DNA of 64,000 nt from Burkholderia sp. HI2500 (GCF_002223055.1 NZ_NKFL01000006.1:2170001-2234000); one strand, 5' to 3'. Shown: positions 26,895-35,222, counted from the stretch's first letter. A program made the numbers and translations. The notes: generated by a model not told the origin, from the sequence alone.

Positions 26895-27821
26895 ATGCTC
26901 GACCTCGACGACCTTCGACTCGTCCGCGCGATCGGCACGTCGCGCTCGCTGGCCGCGGCCGCGCGGCTGCTCGATCTCACGCCGCCCGCGATCACGATTC
27001 GGCTGCAGCGGATGGAAGCGCGACTGAACGCACGGCTCGCCGTGCGGCAGCCGAAAGGGATCGCGCTGACCGACGAAGGGCAACGGCTGTACCAGGAAGC
27101 CGTCGACATCCTCGAGCGCGTGGAGGCGCTGCCGGTCAGCATCTCGGGCGACCACGGCGACGTGCGCGGCACGCTGCGCGTCGTCGCCCCGCTCGGCTTC
27201 GGCCGCAAGTACGTCGCGCGGATCGTGCGCGACGTGCAGCGCGCGCATCCGAAGCTCGACATCGCGCTCCACCTGTCGGAGAGCCCGTTGACCAGCGCGC
27301 CGGGCGCCGACGTGGTCGTTCACGTCGGCAGCCTCAAGTCGTCGTCGTGGATCGGGTATCCGCTCGCGCCCAATGACCGCTTTCTGTGCGCGAGCCCCGC
27401 CTATGCGCGCCGCATCAAGGAACTGAACCATCCGTCCGACCTGGCCCGCTACGACTGCCTGTGCCTGCGCGAGAACGACGAGGACATCCCGCGCTGGCGC
27501 TTCTCGCAAGGCGGCGACGTCAAGGGCGAACCGCGCCGGTCCGCCGTGATCCGCGTGACCGGCGCGCTGTCGTCGAACGACGGCACCGTCATCACGGATT
27601 GGGCGCTGGCCGGGCTCGGGATCGTCGAGCGCTCCGAGTGGGACGTCGCGCCGCTGCTGGCGAACGGCAAGCTCGTCCGGTTACTGCCCGACTGGCACCT
27701 GCCGCCCGCCCCCGTGACGGCGCTGCTGCCGTCGCGCACCGGCCGCTCCGCACGGCAACGGGTGTTTCTCGAAGCCGCGACGCGGTTTCTCAGCCCGCCG
27801 CCGTGGCGCGGCGACGCGTGA
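26895..27821 (+). CDS. LysR-family transcriptional regulator
   Basis: A 308-residue LysR regulator starting MLDLDDLRLVRAIGTSRSLA. HTH residues are 1-60 (TPPAITIRLQRME) and the effector domain is 88-300. The ATG at 26895 is the standard family start. It lies in the same orientation as, and 133 bases upstream of, a D-threonine aldolase-like gene. The DcsR/DsdC logic of such neighbours suggests it senses a D-hydroxy amino acid (inference). Confidence 0.9.
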   Translation: MLDLDDLRLVRAIGTSRSLAAAARLLDLTPPAITIRLQRMEARLNARLAVRQPKGIALTDEGQRLYQEAVDILERVEALPVSISGDHGDVRGTLRVVAPLGFGRKYVARIVRDVQRAHPKLDIALHLSESPLTSAPGADVVVHVGSLKSSSWIGYPLAPNDRFLCASPAYARRIKELNHPSDLARYDCLCLRENDEDIPRWRFSQGGDVKGEPRRSAVIRVTGALSSNDGTVITDWALAGLGIVERSEWDVAPLLANGKLVRLLPDWHLPPAPVTALLPSRTGRSARQRVFLEAATRFLSPPPWRGDA

Positions 27822-27866
27822 GCCGCGCCACGGTCCATGCGATTCTTTCGATTCGATTAAACAGCC

Positions 27867-27894
27867 TTTAATGCCGGATTAGCGATGCGTTAAA
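27867..27894. promoter_or_regulatory. Candidate LysR operator, copy 2
   Basis: TTTAATGC (27867-27874) and GCGTTAAA (27887-27894) repeat the arms of the element before the LysR gene with one mismatch and the identical 12-base spacing. It precedes the aldolase-like gene by about 60 bases, a typical LysR activation distance. Confidence 0.6.
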
Positions 27895-27954
27895 CCCGAG
27901 ACTCATCGACGGCCCTACAGTGTCCACATCGGCAACCCTCCGAGGCAACGCATC

Positions 27955-29085
27955 GTGGACCTTCAAACCCTCAACACCCCGACCGCCCTGATCGACGTCG
28001 GCCGCATGCAACACAACATCGGCCGCATGCAGGCGCATCTGGACGCACTCGGCGTCAGGTTCCGGCCGCACGTCAAGACCACCAAATGCACGCACGTCGT
28101 CGATGCCCAGATCGCGGCCGGCGCGCAGGGCATCACGGTGTCGACGCTCAAGGAAGCCGAACAGTTTTTCGCGCACGGTATCCGGGACATCGTCTACGCG
28201 GTCGGCATGGTGCCCGCGAAGCTGGGCCAGGCGCTCGCGCTGCGCCGGCAGGGCTGCGACCTGAAGCTGGTCGCCGACAGCCTGCCGGCCGCGCACGCGA
28301 TCGCCGAATTCGGGCGCGCGCACGACGAGCGCTTCGACGTGTGGATCGAGGTCGACGTCGATGGTCACCGCTCCGGGATTCCGCCCGACGCCGACCTGCT
28401 GATCGACGTGGGCCGCGCGCTGGTCGACGGCGGGATGGTGCTCGGCGGGGTGCTCGCGCACGCGGGCTCCAGCTACGAATACAACACGCCCGACGCGCTG
28501 GCGGCGATCGCCGAGCAGGAACGCAGCCGCACCGTGCGGGCGGCGGAGCGCCTCCGGGCCGCCGGGCTGCCCTGCCCGGTCGTGAGCATCGGCTCGACCC
28601 CCACCGCCCTCGCGGCGGAACACCTCGAAGGCGTGACCGAAGTGCGCGCCGGCGTGTACGTGATGTTCGACCTCGTGATGCACAACATCGGCGTGTGCGA
28701 CCTGTCCGACATCGCGCTGTCGGTGCTGACCACCGTCATCGGGCACCAGGAAGAGAAAGGCTGGGCGATCGTCGACGCCGGCTGGATGGCGATGAGCCGC
28801 GACCGCGGCACGCAGCGCCAGGCGCACGACTTCGGCTACGGGCAGGTTTGCACCGAACAAGGCGACGTGCTCGGCGACTACGTGATGAGCGCCGCCAACC
28901 AGGAGCACGGGATCGTGTCGCGGGCAGGCACGCCCGACGCCGGCATCGCGCAACGGTTTCCGATCGGCACCCGCCTGCGCATCCTGCCGAATCACGCGTG
29001 CGCCACCGGGGCGCAACATCCCGAATATCAGGCGATCGGCGAAGACGGCGGCGCGCAGACGTGGCCGCGCTTCTACGGGTGGTGA
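27955..29085 (+). CDS. D-threonine aldolase / 3-hydroxy-D-aspartate aldolase-like PLP enzyme
   Basis: A 376-residue alanine-racemase-fold PLP enzyme of the D-threonine aldolase family. The PLP lysine is K41 in RPHVKTTK, and the C-terminal metal ligands H347-x-C349 lie in LPNHACATG, the mark of Mn2+-dependent D-threonine and 3-hydroxy-D-aspartate aldolases. It starts with GTG (MDLQTLNTPTALIDVG), with CCGAGG upstream. Likely reaction: retro-aldol cleavage of a beta-hydroxy-D-amino acid to glycine plus an aldehyde or glyoxylate, although the related D-serine dehydratase activity is not excluded. LysR-controlled. Confidence 0.82.
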   Translation: MDLQTLNTPTALIDVGRMQHNIGRMQAHLDALGVRFRPHVKTTKCTHVVDAQIAAGAQGITVSTLKEAEQFFAHGIRDIVYAVGMVPAKLGQALALRRQGCDLKLVADSLPAAHAIAEFGRAHDERFDVWIEVDVDGHRSGIPPDADLLIDVGRALVDGGMVLGGVLAHAGSSYEYNTPDALAAIAEQERSRTVRAAERLRAAGLPCPVVSIGSTPTALAAEHLEGVTEVRAGVYVMFDLVMHNIGVCDLSDIALSVLTTVIGHQEEKGWAIVDAGWMAMSRDRGTQRQAHDFGYGQVCTEQGDVLGDYVMSAANQEHGIVSRAGTPDAGIAQRFPIGTRLRILPNHACATGAQHPEYQAIGEDGGAQTWPRFYGW

Positions 29086-29120
29086 GCAAAACCGCGCACC
29101 CGCGCCGTCCCGTCGATTCA

Positions 29121-29149
29121 TTGACTATTTGTCCAAATCTGGACAAAAT
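29121..29149 (+). promoter_or_regulatory. Promoter overlapped by a perfect dyad
   Basis: A -35-like TTGACT (29121-29126), a 17-base spacer and a -10-like CAAAAT (29144-29149) carry a perfect dyad, TTTGTCCA (29128-29135) and TGGACAAA (29140-29147), across the spacer. This is a classic repressor geometry upstream of the second gene of the cluster. It suggests that gene also has its own regulated promoter. Confidence 0.6.
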
Positions 29150-29194
29150 TTAAACCACCCTGATTTGCCTGGCGCCGAAAGCGCTTGCCCGAAC

Positions 29195-30166
29195 ATGCCG
29201 ACCGACGACCGACTCCTGCTTCTCGACCGCGATACCGTCGCGCCCGCCCTCCAGGCCGCGCAAGTGACAGCGGCCGTTCGCGAAGCCTTCGTGCTGCATA
29301 GTCAGCGGGCCGGACGCGTGTTCCCGGTGGTGCGCGAGAAGCTGCACACCGGCGGCGTGTTCGGCATCAAGTCGGGCGATGTCGCGAATCAGGATCTGCT
29401 CGGTTTCAAGGCGGCCGGATTCTGGCCCGGCAACCGCGGGCTCGGCGGCGAACCGCATCAGGCCACCGTCGCGCTGTTCGACCCGGCCACGGGCCGCCCG
29501 CTGTGCATCATGGACGGCAATGCGATCACCACCGCGCGAACCGGCGCCGCCGGCGGCCTCGGTCTGCAACTGCTCGCGCGTCGCGACAGCGCGCGAATCT
29601 GCGTGTTCGGCACCGGCGTGCAGGCGCGCGTCCAGCTCGACTACGCACTCGGGCTGCTGCCGCAACGGTGCACCGTGCAGTACGTGAACGTCAGCGGCGA
29701 GCCCGACCCGGTGTTCGAATCGGCCTTCCGGGAACGATGCACGATCGGCGTGGCGCGCGACCGGAACGACGCGGTGGCCAATAGCGACGTGGTGATCACG
29801 GCAACGCCCGGTGGCGGCGCGCTGTTCGACGCGGATGCGGTGCAGCCGGGCACCCACCTGACCTGCGTGGGCGCCGATACCGCCGGCAAGCGCGAACTGC
29901 CGGCAGGCGTGCTGGACCGCGCGCGGATTTTCGTGGACGATCACGACCAGGCGCGCAGCATCGGCGAGTGCCAGTGGGCGCCCGATTTGCCACGCACGGA
30001 AATCGGTGACATCCTCGCGGGAACCGCGACGGTCGACCGCGCGCCGCACGAGATCACCGTCTTCGACATGACCGGGCTCGCGCTGCAGGACCTGACCGTC
30101 GCACGCTTCCTGTATCGGCAGGCCCTCGAAAACGGCACCGGAATCTCCATTCCGTGGCCCTGGTAA
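29195..30166 (+). CDS. Ornithine cyclodeaminase/mu-crystallin family dehydrogenase
   Basis: A 323-residue NAD(P)-binding protein with the nucleotide motif VFGTGVQARVQLDYAL near residue 130 and AADxxGKREL-type segment (GADTAGKRELP). The ATG at 29195 follows the promoter/dyad at 29121-29149; a TTG at 29129 would lie inside the operator and is rejected. It is distant from the first ornithine cyclodeaminase in this window (17512). It could be an imine or ketimine reductase, alanine dehydrogenase-like enzyme or 3-hydroxy-amino-acid deaminase; the aldolase neighbour favours a D- or hydroxy-amino-acid route. Confidence 0.78.
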   Translation: MPTDDRLLLLDRDTVAPALQAAQVTAAVREAFVLHSQRAGRVFPVVREKLHTGGVFGIKSGDVANQDLLGFKAAGFWPGNRGLGGEPHQATVALFDPATGRPLCIMDGNAITTARTGAAGGLGLQLLARRDSARICVFGTGVQARVQLDYALGLLPQRCTVQYVNVSGEPDPVFESAFRERCTIGVARDRNDAVANSDVVITATPGGGALFDADAVQPGTHLTCVGADTAGKRELPAGVLDRARIFVDDHDQARSIGECQWAPDLPRTEIGDILAGTATVDRAPHEITVFDMTGLALQDLTVARFLYRQALENGTGISIPWPW

Positions 30167-30188
30167 ACGAAACCCTCCGTCAACCTCC

Positions 30189-30911
30189 ATGCGTCTCACC
30201 CAAGTTTCCGCGCTCTCGTTCGACCTGGACGACACCCTGTGGCCGTTCGGGCCATCCGTCGTACGGGCCGAAGGGGAGCTTCGCACGTGGCTGATCGAGC
30301 ACGCGCCCGGTACCGAGCGGGTGCTGTCCACGCAGCAGGCGCTCAGCGACTTGCGTGAGGAATACGAACGATTGTGTCCCGATCTTGCCGGCGACTTCCG
30401 CGCGATGAGAATCGGCTCGATCCGGCTTGCACTGGAGCGCGCGAACGAAGATGTCGCGCTCACCGACCGTGCGTACGCAGCGTTCTATGCCGCACGCAAC
30501 CGGGTTGAATTCTACGAAGATGCGTTGCCGGCGCTCACGTGGTTGAGTGCGCGGTTTCCGTTGATCGCGGTGACCAACGGCAACGCGGATCTGCGGCTGA
30601 CCGGCGGCGGCGAATTCTTTCGTGCGACGCTCAGCGCGCAAGCGTTCGGCGTCGCGAAGCCGGAGCCCGGGATATTTCATGCGGCGGCAGAAACGCTCGA
30701 TGTGCGGCCGGCGGAACTGCTGCATGTCGGCGACGATTACCACCTCGATATCGTCGGCGCATTGAACGCGGGGCTTCAGGCGGCGTGGGTAGTGCGCGAT
30801 ACGCATCCGGAAGCGGAGCGTGTGCAGCAGCAGGCCGCGACGCCGCACGTCACGCTCAGCGACCTGTCGATGCTGTGCCGCATGCTCGGCGGGCCTGACG
30901 ACGTGGCGTGA
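30189..30911 (+). CDS. HAD-superfamily hydrolase
   Basis: A 240-residue HAD phosphatase. Motif I is SFDLDDTLW with the nucleophile and acid/base aspartates, motif II is IAVTNGNADL, motif III has the lysine near AFGVAKPEP, and motif IV is LHVGDDYHLDI. It has a C1-type helical cap. Likely a small-molecule phosphatase such as a phosphoglycolate phosphatase-like or YjjG-like enzyme. It follows the ornithine cyclodeaminase-family gene by 22 bases, so it is co-transcribed. Confidence 0.85.
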   Translation: MRLTQVSALSFDLDDTLWPFGPSVVRAEGELRTWLIEHAPGTERVLSTQQALSDLREEYERLCPDLAGDFRAMRIGSIRLALERANEDVALTDRAYAAFYAARNRVEFYEDALPALTWLSARFPLIAVTNGNADLRLTGGGEFFRATLSAQAFGVAKPEPGIFHAAAETLDVRPAELLHVGDDYHLDIVGALNAGLQAAWVVRDTHPEAERVQQQAATPHVTLSDLSMLCRMLGGPDDVA

Positions 30912-30977
30912 GCACCTGCGTGCGCCGCGTTCGCGACGCACGCTTCATCATCATGAAACGCGGCAAGACTGCCGCTC

Positions 30978-31004
30978 GCCGACCGCACCAACGTAACGGT
31001 CGGC
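30978..31004. terminator. Hairpin between convergent genes
   Basis: GCCGACCG (30978-30985) pairs perfectly with CGGTCGGC (30997-31004) over an 11-base loop, between the HAD gene and the convergent GST gene. No long U-tract; a shared terminator is likely. Confidence 0.55.
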
Positions 31005-31039
31005 CGTGCCGATGCAACGCATGACCGGCCGCCGCCCGT

Positions 31040-31657
31040 TCACGCCGCCTTGCGCGCATCCGCGATCCGCTGCGGCGCCTTCGGCCGCGCATACAGCCGT
31101 TCGAGATACGCACGCAACTGCGGAAACGGTTCGATCAGGTTGCACTCGCCGGCCCAGTCGATCAGGTAAGCCGTCACGCAATCGGCCACCGTCAGCGTGT
31201 CGCCGACGATGAACTCGCGGCCTTCGAGATGCTTGTCGAGGATCGCGGCCATCGTCCTGAAATCCTCGCGCGCCAGTTCGATGTCGGCCGGCGAGCGCTT
31301 CTCCGGCGGATAGATGAACGAGTGCCGGGTGATCCGCCACAGCGGCTGCTCGAGCTCCGTCACCGCGAACATGACCCACCGGTAAGCTTCGGCCCGCAGC
31401 GCCGGATCGACCGGCAGCAGTGCCTTCTCCGGGTACTTGTCCGCGAGATACAGTACGATCGCGGCCGATTCGGGAATCACGAGGTCGCCGTCCACCAGCA
31501 CGGGCACCTTGCCAGCCGGATTGAGGCGCAGGAATTCGGGCCGCTTGTGTTCGCCCTGGAGCAGGTTCACCGAGATGAACTCGAAATCGGCATCCAGTTC
31601 CTTCAGCCCCCACAGCGCGCGTTGCGAGCGGGTGCCGGCAAATCCGTAAAGCTTCAT
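31040..31657 (-). CDS. Glutathione S-transferase family protein
   Basis: A 205-residue cytosolic GST. The N-terminal thioredoxin-fold domain (MKLYGFAGTRSQRALWGLKE) has a Ser/Arg catalytic-region motif, the cis-proline in GKVPVLVDGD and the glutathione gamma-Glu site in VIPESAAIVLYL. The C-terminal helical domain contains the N-capping box VGDTLTVADCVTAY. Class resembles theta/beta-type bacterial GSTs. It is followed upstream on the same strand by a YciI-like gene about 90 bases away, and may share its MarR-controlled promoter. Confidence 0.88.
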   Translation of the reverse strand: MKLYGFAGTRSQRALWGLKELDADFEFISVNLLQGEHKRPEFLRLNPAGKVPVLVDGDLVIPESAAIVLYLADKYPEKALLPVDPALRAEAYRWVMFAVTELEQPLWRITRHSFIYPPEKRSPADIELAREDFRTMAAILDKHLEGREFIVGDTLTVADCVTAYLIDWAGECNLIEPFPQLRAYLERLYARPKAPQRIADARKAA

Positions 31658-31745
31658 CGCCAGTCTCCATCCAGAATGTCGGGAAAACGCCCACCTGCCG
31701 GCCACGGCGCATCGCCGATACACGGCGCCGGGCCTCGCGCGTCGT

Positions 31746-32114
31746 TCACGCGCCGGGAATCGCCAGCACCGGCATCACGTCGATCGCCACGCCCGGGAAC
31801 AGCGTGAAATGCGGATGGCCTTCGAACAGCGCGGCCGCGGCTTCGTGCGAGGCCGCCCGCACGACGGTGAAGCCGCTCATCGCGTTCGCCGTGTCCTTGA
31901 CACCGGCGGCATCGATGGTCTTCGTCTTGCCGAGCGGGCCGCCCATCTCGACGATCGCGTCGCGATGCCGGTCGACCCACGCATGCCATGCGGCGATGCC
32001 GTCGCGCTCGCGCGTGCGCCGCTCCTCGTCCGGCAGCGCCATCCACGCCTTCATCGCCGGGCTCTCCTTCGTCCCGAGAAATACCGCGAGATACAACTGC
32101 TGTTGAGCACTCAT
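31746..32114 (-). CDS. YciI-like / DGPF-type small protein
   Basis: A 122-residue ferredoxin-like-fold protein. The segments LYLAVFLGT, IVEMGGPLGKTKTID, SGFTVVRAASHEAAAALFEGHPHF and the C-terminal DVMPVLAIPG match the YCII-related family of small proteins of unclear activity. Divergent from a MarR regulator through a 12-base palindrome, and upstream of a GST gene. A role in stress or xenobiotic response under MarR control is plausible; no catalytic residues are established for this branch. Confidence 0.7.
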   Translation of the reverse strand: MSAQQQLYLAVFLGTKESPAMKAWMALPDEERRTRERDGIAAWHAWVDRHRDAIVEMGGPLGKTKTIDAAGVKDTANAMSGFTVVRAASHEAAAALFEGHPHFTLFPGVAIDVMPVLAIPGA

Positions 32115-32160
32115 GCTGTCCCCTCCGGTGACGGACGCGACGGGCTGCCGCGCCTCGACC

Positions 32161-32194
32161 TTGACAAGATAGGTTGATATCAACACAATTGCAA
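32161..32194. promoter_or_regulatory. Face-to-face divergent promoters sharing a palindromic operator
   Basis: The perfect palindrome GTTGATATCAAC (32173-32184) lies in the spacer of two promoters at once. Rightward: TTGACA (32161-32166), 17 bases, CACAAT (32184-32189). Leftward: TTGCAA (32189-32194), 17 bases, TATCTT (minus strand of 32166-32171). The MarR product probably binds here and represses both itself and the YciI-like/GST genes. The rightward transcript would start almost at the MarR ATG. Confidence 0.65.
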
Positions 32195-32195
32195 C

Positions 32196-32663
32196 ATGGC
32201 ACGAAAAGAAAAGCTCCCCTTCGAAACGACGCTGATGGTGCGCGATTGCTGCCTGTGCCTGCACATGCAGCGCGCGGCGCGCAATCTTGCGCGGATCTTC
32301 GACGATGTGCTGCGCCCGCTGGATCTCACCAACGGCCAGTTTTCGCTGCTGATGTCGCTGAACCGGCCCCAGCCGGCGCCGATGAAATCGGTCGCGTCGC
32401 TGCTCGCGATGGACCGCACCACGCTCACGGCCGCGCTCAAGCCGCTCGAGCGGCGCGGCCTGGTCACGATCATCCAGGATCCGGACGACCGGCGCAGCCG
32501 CCTGCTCGAACTGACGCCGGCCGGCCAGGACCTGCTGGCCGCGGCGTTTCCGCTGTGGCAGCAGACGCATGCCGAGATCGAACGGCCGTTCGCGCCGGGG
32601 GAAGTCGATCAGTTGCGCGGCCAGTTACGCGCGCTGTCGGTCGATCCGGCCGCGCGCGACTGA
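32196..32663 (+). CDS. MarR-family transcriptional regulator
   Basis: A 155-residue winged-helix MarR protein. The DNA-binding core includes MKSVASLLAMDRTTLTAALKPLERRGLV and the wing IIQDPDDRRSRLLELT. An N-terminal cysteine pair (RDCCLCLHM, residues 17-21) could respond to oxidants or electrophiles as in OhrR-type MarR members, though this is inference. The predicted promoter puts transcription start within a few bases of the ATG, so the mRNA may be leaderless. Divergent from the YciI-like gene. Confidence 0.9.
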   Translation: MARKEKLPFETTLMVRDCCLCLHMQRAARNLARIFDDVLRPLDLTNGQFSLLMSLNRPQPAPMKSVASLLAMDRTTLTAALKPLERRGLVTIIQDPDDRRSRLLELTPAGQDLLAAAFPLWQQTHAEIERPFAPGEVDQLRGQLRALSVDPAARD

Positions 32664-32699
32664 ACCGGACCGGCGCGCGGATCGCCGCGGCCGGGCGGC

Positions 32700-33293
32700 T
32701 TACTTGCGGCCCTTCTTCGGCAACAGCAGTTGCGCGAATTCCTGCAGGAAAGCCACGGGCCCATGCGCATGCAACGCCTGCCCGCTGCTCAGCGCGCCGT
32801 CGATCACGGTCGCAAGCCGCAGCGCGAAGGTCTCCGGCTCGTCGACGCCCATCGCATCCGCCAGCTCGGTCAGCCGGCGCCGCAATTCCTGCTTGTGCGC
32901 GACGGCCACCTTGCGGGCCGGATGGTTGCCGTCCGCGTATTCGGCGGCGATGTTGATCTGCGGGCAGCCGCGATAGCCGGGCCGCGCAATGCGCTCGCCG
33001 ATCCATTGCAGTTGCGCGTCCAGTTCCTCGCGCGGCGCGCGCCGGTACTGCGTGGCCACCGCATCCCAATGCGCCCAGAAATCGGCGTCCTCGCGCAGCA
33101 GAAACGCCTCGATCAGGTCGTCCTTCGTCGCGAAGTAACGATAGAGGCTCGTCTTCGCCACGCCTGCCTGCGCGACGATCAGGTCCACGCCGACCGCGCG
33201 TGTGCCCTCCCGGTAGAACAGCTCGCTCGCCGTCTGCAGAATGCGTTCGCGCGTATCGGGCGCGCTCCCTGGTGTGCCTGTTTCCTTTTTCAT
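32700..33293 (-). CDS. TetR-family transcriptional regulator
   Basis: A 197-residue TetR regulator. HTH at 14-60: TRERILQTASELFYREGTRA, VAKTSLYRYFATKDDLI. The C-terminal ligand domain has the GYRGCPQINIAAEY segment seen in the TetR_C group near reductase genes. The ATG at 33293 is preferred to an open extension to 33353, which would run into the divergent promoter. It faces away from a reductase/PEP-mutase-family operon that it probably represses. Confidence 0.9.
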   Translation of the reverse strand: MKKETGTPGSAPDTRERILQTASELFYREGTRAVGVDLIVAQAGVAKTSLYRYFATKDDLIEAFLLREDADFWAHWDAVATQYRRAPREELDAQLQWIGERIARPGYRGCPQINIAAEYADGNHPARKVAVAHKQELRRRLTELADAMGVDEPETFALRLATVIDGALSSGQALHAHGPVAFLQEFAQLLLPKKGRK

Positions 33294-33356
33294 CCCGACC
33301 CGGCCTGGCTGGCCGCCCACTCCCTCAACAGTGAGCCGATCATAGCACCGCACGCT

Positions 33357-33400
33357 TGACGACGCTACAGGTCTGTACTATAAAACATACCGTTCTGTAT
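33357..33400 (+). promoter_or_regulatory. Promoter and candidate TetR operator
   Basis: TTGACG (33357-33362), a 16-base spacer and TATAAA (33379-33384) form a good promoter for the reductase operon. Just downstream ATAC (33387-33390) and GTAT (33397-33400) flank CGTTCT in a 14-base imperfect dyad (five of seven positions symmetric), typical of TetR operators. Confidence 0.55.
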
Positions 33401-33411
33401 CGGAGTTGATC

Positions 33412-34464
33412 ATGGATGATCGAATGACGGTTGCAGTCTATGGCGCCACGGGTCATACCGGGCGGTTCGTCGTCGCCGAACTGGCCCGGCGCGGCCTGCG
33501 CGCGATCCGCATCGGGCGCGACGCCGCGCGGCTCGCGGAGGACGGCGGCGATACGGCGCTCGCGCTCACGCGCGTCGCCGCGATCGACGATCCGGCCGCG
33601 CTCGACGCCGCATTGCGCGGCGCGGCCGCGGTGATCAACTGCGCGGGCCCGTACCTCGATACCGCGCTGCCGCTGGCCGATGCCGCGCTGCGGGCCAGCA
33701 TCCCCTATCTCGACCTGACCGCCGAGCAGCCGTCGGTGCTGGCACTGGCCGAACACTGCGATGTGCGGGCGCGCGCGGCGGGCGTGACCATCGTGCCGGC
33801 CGCGGCGTTCTACGGCGGCCTGGCCGACCTGCTCGTCACCGCCGTCGTCGACCAGAACCAGCCGATCGAGCGCGTCGACATCGCGACCGGGCTCGACCGC
33901 TGGCACCCGACGCGCGGCACGCGCGTGACCGGCGAACGCAATCGCGCGGTGCGGCTCGTGCAGAAGGCCGGCAAGCCGACGCCGGTGCCGTCGACCGCAC
34001 GCGAACGCGCATGGCCGTTCCCGCCGCCGATCGGCCGCGTCGACGTGACGCTGCTGCCGTTTTCGGAAGTGATGACACTGTCGCGTCACCTGCGCATCGA
34101 TACGATCGAATCGTGGCTCGCCACCGTCGCGCTGCGCGACGTGCGCGATGCCGCCACGCCGCCGCCCGAGCCGACCGACGCGCTGGGCCGCTCGGCGCAG
34201 CAGTTCGCGATGGACGCGATCGTCGTGCAGGGCGGCACGACGCACCGCGCGACGGCATCCGGGCAGGACATCTACGCCGTCAGCGCACCGATCATCGTCG
34301 AGGCGGCCGTGCGCCTGATCGCGGGCGACACCGGGGTGTCGGGCGGCGTGCGCAGTCTCGGCGAGCTGTGCGACGCACGCGATTTCCTCGCGGCGCTCGA
34401 TTCGGTGGCAGTATCGTTCGGCACGACAACCGATCCGGTTTTCAACCAGGAGACGCAAGCATGA
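33412..34464 (+). CDS. Saccharopine-dehydrogenase-like NAD(P)-binding protein
   Basis: A 350-residue protein with an N-terminal Rossmann fold (VAVYGATGHTGRFVVAEL, residues 7-24) and the VINCAGPYLD segment near 80 characteristic of the saccharopine dehydrogenase/trans-acting enoyl reductase group. I prefer the ATG at 33412; 33424 and a TTG at 33406 are alternatives. It overlaps the next gene by four bases. Likely an NADP-dependent reductase of an unknown carbonyl or enoyl substrate; many such genes lie next to TetR repressors, as here. Confidence 0.78.
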   Translation: MDDRMTVAVYGATGHTGRFVVAELARRGLRAIRIGRDAARLAEDGGDTALALTRVAAIDDPAALDAALRGAAAVINCAGPYLDTALPLADAALRASIPYLDLTAEQPSVLALAEHCDVRARAAGVTIVPAAAFYGGLADLLVTAVVDQNQPIERVDIATGLDRWHPTRGTRVTGERNRAVRLVQKAGKPTPVPSTARERAWPFPPPIGRVDVTLLPFSEVMTLSRHLRIDTIESWLATVALRDVRDAATPPPEPTDALGRSAQQFAMDAIVVQGGTTHRATASGQDIYAVSAPIIVEAAVRLIAGDTGVSGGVRSLGELCDARDFLAALDSVAVSFGTTTDPVFNQETQA

Positions 34465-35222
34465 GCAGCAATGAGAAAGGCGCATATTTCCGTTCGCTTC
34501 ACCGTGCGGGCCAGCCGCTGGCGCTGTTCAACGTGTGGGACGCCGGCAGCGCGCGCACGGCGGCCGATGCGGGCGCCGTCGCACTGGCGACCGGCAGCTG
34601 GTCGGTCGCGGCGGCCAACGGTTTCGGCGACGGCGAGCAGATGCCGCGCGCGCTGATGATGGACGTGCTCGAGCGGATCACGCGCGCGACCAACCTGCCC
34701 GTCACCGTCGATCTCCAAAGCGGGTACGGCGAGCGGCCGGAAGATGTCGCCGAAACGATCGCGCTCAGCATCAAGGCCGGCGCGATCGGCTGCAACCTCG
34801 AGGACAGCTTCCCGGCGACAGGCGAATTGCGTGACGTCGACGCAGCGGCGGCTCGTCTCGCGGCAGCCCGGCAGGCCGCGGATCGCGCGGGCACCGACTA
34901 TTTCATCAACGCGCGCACCGACGTGTTCTTCACGGCGCCGGCCGACACGCACGACGAACGCCTGCTCGACGCCACGCTGGCCCGCGCTCGCGCGTATGCC
35001 GCGGCCGGTGCCGATGGGCTGTTCGTGCCGGGGCTGGGCTCGCCTGCGCTCATTCGCGCGCTGACGGCCGCGTCGCCTCTGCCGGTGAACGTGATGCGCG
35101 TCACGGAGACGCCGACGCTCGCCGAATTCGCGGAATACGGCGTGGCCCGCATCAGCCACGGGCCGTATCCGTACCTGCAGGCGATGAAGACGCTGGCGGA
35201 GATGGTCAGGCACGGCGGCTGA
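34461..35222 (+). CDS. Isocitrate lyase/PEP mutase superfamily protein
   Basis: A 253-residue TIM-barrel protein of the PEP mutase/2-methylisocitrate lyase superfamily. The metal/substrate site VTVDLQSGYGE near residue 80 and GCNLEDSF near 113 are present, with NARTDVFF near 150. The KKCGH loop that marks isocitrate lyases is absent, so it is the short oxaloacetate-decarboxylase/phosphonopyruvate-like branch. Translationally coupled to the reductase upstream; probably a C-C or C-P lyase acting on an alpha-keto acid. Substrate not predictable. Confidence 0.82.
   Translation: MSSNEKGAYFRSLHRAGQPLALFNVWDAGSARTAADAGAVALATGSWSVAAANGFGDGEQMPRALMMDVLERITRATNLPVTVDLQSGYGERPEDVAETIALSIKAGAIGCNLEDSFPATGELRDVDAAAARLAAARQAADRAGTDYFINARTDVFFTAPADTHDERLLDATLARARAYAAAGADGLFVPGLGSPALIRALTAASPLPVNVMRVTETPTLAEFAEYGVARISHGPYPYLQAMKTLAEMVRHGG

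Noticed and set aside
29129..29194. TTG start for the second ornithine cyclodeaminase-family gene
   Set aside because: It falls inside the -35/-10 spacer dyad, which is clearly promoter DNA; the ATG at 29195 gives the normal family length.
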